A stretch of 64,000 nt of DNA, from assembly GCA_002394205.1 (NCBI GenBank), contig DGTC01000022.1, positions 13,858 through 77,857 on the forward strand. The letters run 5' to 3'. Shown in pieces: positions 62,445 through 64,000 of this stretch (its first letter is position 1; each line of letters begins with the position of its first letter). A model generated the notes under the pieces. That model did not search any database and had not been told where the DNA came from. It saw only the letters and a list, made by a program, of their open reading frames with translations. This DNA comes from Lachnospira sp. UBA4346. GTDB lineage: Bacteria > Bacillota > Clostridia > Lachnospirales > Lachnospiraceae. Position numbers and translations under genes: made by a program.

Positions 62445-64000
62445 ATGAAGAAATTCAAGAAAGCAATGGCAGTGGTTGCGGCAGGAACGATGCTTGGCAC
62501 ATCGTTGGTGGTATCGCCGTATGCGTTCGCACCACAGATGGTTATGGCAGCAGAAGAAACAGATTTGACCAAAGGAGTAAAAGTTGGAGATAACATCACG
62601 GCAACGCTGGTGGATGGTGTGTTGACACTGCGTGGAACGGGGGAGATGTATAACAGTGACGAGTACAAGTCTAAATCATCTCCAATGAAAAAAAGTACGC
62701 AGATAGAGCGTGTGGTTGTGGAAGATGGGATTACAAGCATAGGATACAGTGCATTTTATGGCTGCAGTAGTTTAAGTAGTATCGAAATATCCAATAGCGT
62801 GACCAGCATTGGACGGAGTGCATTTTATGGCTGCAGTAGTTTAAGTAGTATCGAAATATCCAATAGCGTGACCAGCATTGGACGGAGTGCATTTGATGGC
62901 TGTAGCAGTTTAAGCAGTATCGAGATACCGAATAGTGTGACGAGCATAGGATTGGGTGCATTTTATGGCTGCAACAGTTTAAGCAGTATCAAAATACCAA
63001 ATGGTGTGACGAGCATTGAAGAGGATACATTTTGTGGCTGCAGCAGTTTAAGCAGTATCGAGATACCGAATAGTGTGACGAGCATTGAAATTTTTGCATT
63101 TTATGGCTGCAGCAGTTTAAGTAGTATCGAAATACCAAATGGTGTGACGAGCATTGAAAGGAGTGCATTTCAGAGCTGTAGCAGTTTAAGCAGTATTGAA
63201 ATACCGAATAGTGTGACGAGCATAGAATCTAAGGCATTTAAGGACTGCAGTAGTTTAAGATGTATCGAAATACCGAATAGTGTGACGAGCATAGAAAATT
63301 TTGCATTTTGGGGTTGTAGCAGTTTAAGCAATATCGAAATACCGAATAGTGTGACGAGTATAGGAAATAGGGCATTTAAGGACTGCAGTAGTTTAAGAAG
63401 TATCGAAATACCAAGTAGCGTGACAAGCATTGGAGGGGAGACATTTGGGGGAGATGTCTCTTTAAAAAAGATTGCAAATCAGTCACAGGTAACGATTGAT
63501 TTGAAAAAGACAATCGGAATCAGCAAAGACGGATATGTTTATGTAGAAAAGGGAAAAGGAAATTATCAATCTTCTTATGATAGAGAAGAAAAGAAAAACG
63601 TCTATACAGAGGTAGAAGATGGACAAGGAGATTGTATCTTTTATTGCCCGGAATTTGTCCTTCAGGGAACAGATACGGTGGTTACGGTCGTAGAACCGGG
63701 ACAGACCGTAGTAACAAGAGATTATGTAGAACCGGTCGTAGAGCCAACAGAACCATCAAATCAGGAAGAACAGCCGGTGCAGGAAGCAAAGAATGGCTTA
63801 TTACCGGCAGAAGATGGCAACTGGTATTACTATAACAATAATAACATTGACAATAATTTCACAGGCATCGTACCAAACGAAAATGGCTGGTGGTATGTGA
63901 AGAATGGCGTGTTAGATTTCACAGCGAATACTGTAGCAGAGAATGAATATGGCTGGTGGAAGATTACGAATGGAACAGTCGATTTTAACTACACAGGATT
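62445..64000 (+). CDS. BspA-type leucine-rich-repeat surface protein (3' end beyond window)
   Basis: The frame is open from ATG 62445 (GAAGGAAG upstream) to the right edge, 518 codons visible. A signal peptide (KKAMAVVAAGTMLGTSLVVS...MA-AE) is followed by a short beta domain, then eleven 23-residue LRR_5 repeats of the type AFYGCSSLSSIEIPNSVTSIG (about residues 80-332). A Pro/Glu/Val-rich linker follows, and the last visible residues are aromatic wall-binding repeats (WYYYNNNNIDNNFTG, WWYVKNGVLDFTANT). BspA-like proteins bind host matrix or other cells. The C-terminus, probably more wall-binding repeats, is not seen. Confidence 0.88.
   Translation, partial: MKKFKKAMAVVAAGTMLGTSLVVSPYAFAPQMVMAAEETDLTKGVKVGDNITATLVDGVLTLRGTGEMYNSDEYKSKSSPMKKSTQIERVVVEDGITSIGYSAFYGCSSLSSIEISNSVTSIGRSAFYGCSSLSSIEISNSVTSIGRSAFDGCSSLSSIEIPNSVTSIGLGAFYGCNSLSSIKIPNGVTSIEEDTFCGCSSLSSIEIPNSVTSIEIFAFYGCSSLSSIEIPNGVTSIERSAFQSCSSLSSIEIPNSVTSIESKAFKDCSSLRCIEIPNSVTSIENFAFWGCSSLSNIEIPNSVTSIGNRAFKDCSSLRSIEIPSSVTSIGGETFGGDVSLKKIANQSQVTIDLKKTIGISKDGYVYVEKGKGNYQSSYDREEKKNVYTEVEDGQGDCIFYCPEFVLQGTDTVVTVVEPGQTVVTRDYVEPVVEPTEPSNQEEQPVQEAKNGLLPAEDGNWYYYNNNNIDNNFTGIVPNENGWWYVKNGVLDFTANTVAENEYGWWKITNGTVDFNYTG
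62719..63440 (+). repeat. Tandem 69-bp repeats coding for the LRR array
   Basis: Around ten consecutive units of 69 bases share the pattern GCATTTTATGGCTGC...AGTTTAAG.AGTATCGAAATA. Units 1 and 2 are nearly identical, including the rarer CCAATAGCGTGACCAGCATTGGACGG variant, which points to recent duplication. Confidence 0.9.

Noticed and set aside
63170..63430. Minus-strand frames with LLQSLNALFPMLVTLFGIS-like repeats
   Set aside because: They are the reverse complement of the LRR units of the BspA-like gene.
62719..63440. CRISPR array
   Set aside because: The 69-bp periodic repeats are protein-coding LRR units in one open frame without spacers.

Overview
The window reads as a chromosomal segment of a low-GC, Gram-positive, anaerobic gut-type bacterium, most likely a member of the Lachnospiraceae (Clostridia). 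The basis is AT-rich DNA with strong AGGAGG-type ribosome binding sites, sigma-A-like promoters, anaerobic-style cobalamin genes (CbiA, CbiB, CbiC, CbiG, CbiP), a cysteine-type glutathione peroxidase with a thioredoxin reductase that lacks the NADPH signature, and secreted proteins carrying WWY..NG..DF.YTG wall-binding repeats. The species cannot be fixed from the sequence alone.

Layout. (1) 1-24.7 kb is a long, almost entirely + strand cobalamin region: a CbiT-like tail, cbiA, cobU, cobS, a short CobU-like gene, cbiB, cobD, cbiP, cbiC, a cobA-hemD fusion, a BtuF/BtuC/BtuD-type uptake system, four small membrane or zinc-ribbon genes, a CobC-type phosphatase and cbiG. A complete pantothenate set (a PanG-like reductase, panB, panC, panD; 4.9-8.0 kb) sits inside it. 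A small accessory island (8.0-12.1 kb) follows, with a broken tyrosine integrase, a ribbon-helix-helix regulator, membrane proteins, a DUF3841 protein and a methyltransferase. (2) 24.8-28.4 kb is one giant secreted protein (wall-binding repeats, ricin-like lectin, parallel beta-helix). (3) 28.6-35.0 kb is a stress and efflux block: PrsW-like protease, MATE transporter, two lipoproteins, aldo/keto reductase, TetR regulator, flavodoxin and a decayed DUF4405 gene. The MATE gene and the aldo/keto reductase operon have promoters built on the same plan with the same paired operator-like sites. (4) 35.3-40.2 kb holds cobK apart from the main cluster, then a peroxide-defence set (glutathione peroxidase, ferredoxin-type thioredoxin reductase, thioredoxin, OhrR-type MarR regulator) and a metallophosphoesterase. 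(5) 40.5-61.3 kb is housekeeping: tRNA-Gly, a polytopic membrane protein, pyrG, ftsH, dnaE, pfkA, a TrmH-type methyltransferase, a SleB-type wall hydrolase, argF, birA, dusB and a wall-anchored SGNH hydrolase. It is bracketed by an unrecognised family of about 207-bp repeats in opposite orientation (40.7-41.5 and 61.3-61.9 kb). (6) 62.4 kb to the right edge is a BspA-type leucine-rich-repeat surface protein that runs off the window.

How it works together. The first block supports corrin ring modification, lower-ligand assembly and corrinoid salvage or uptake, and CoA precursor synthesis through pantothenate. The stress blocks look like two small regulons, one TetR-controlled and one OhrR-like. 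Three secreted proteins share one wall-binding repeat module, so this segment supplies several surface functions through a common anchor.

The least explained item is the 207-bp repeat family. Copies carry 9-bp inverted ends and an internal hairpin whose arms differ between copies yet remain complementary within a copy, which suggests that structure rather than sequence is conserved.
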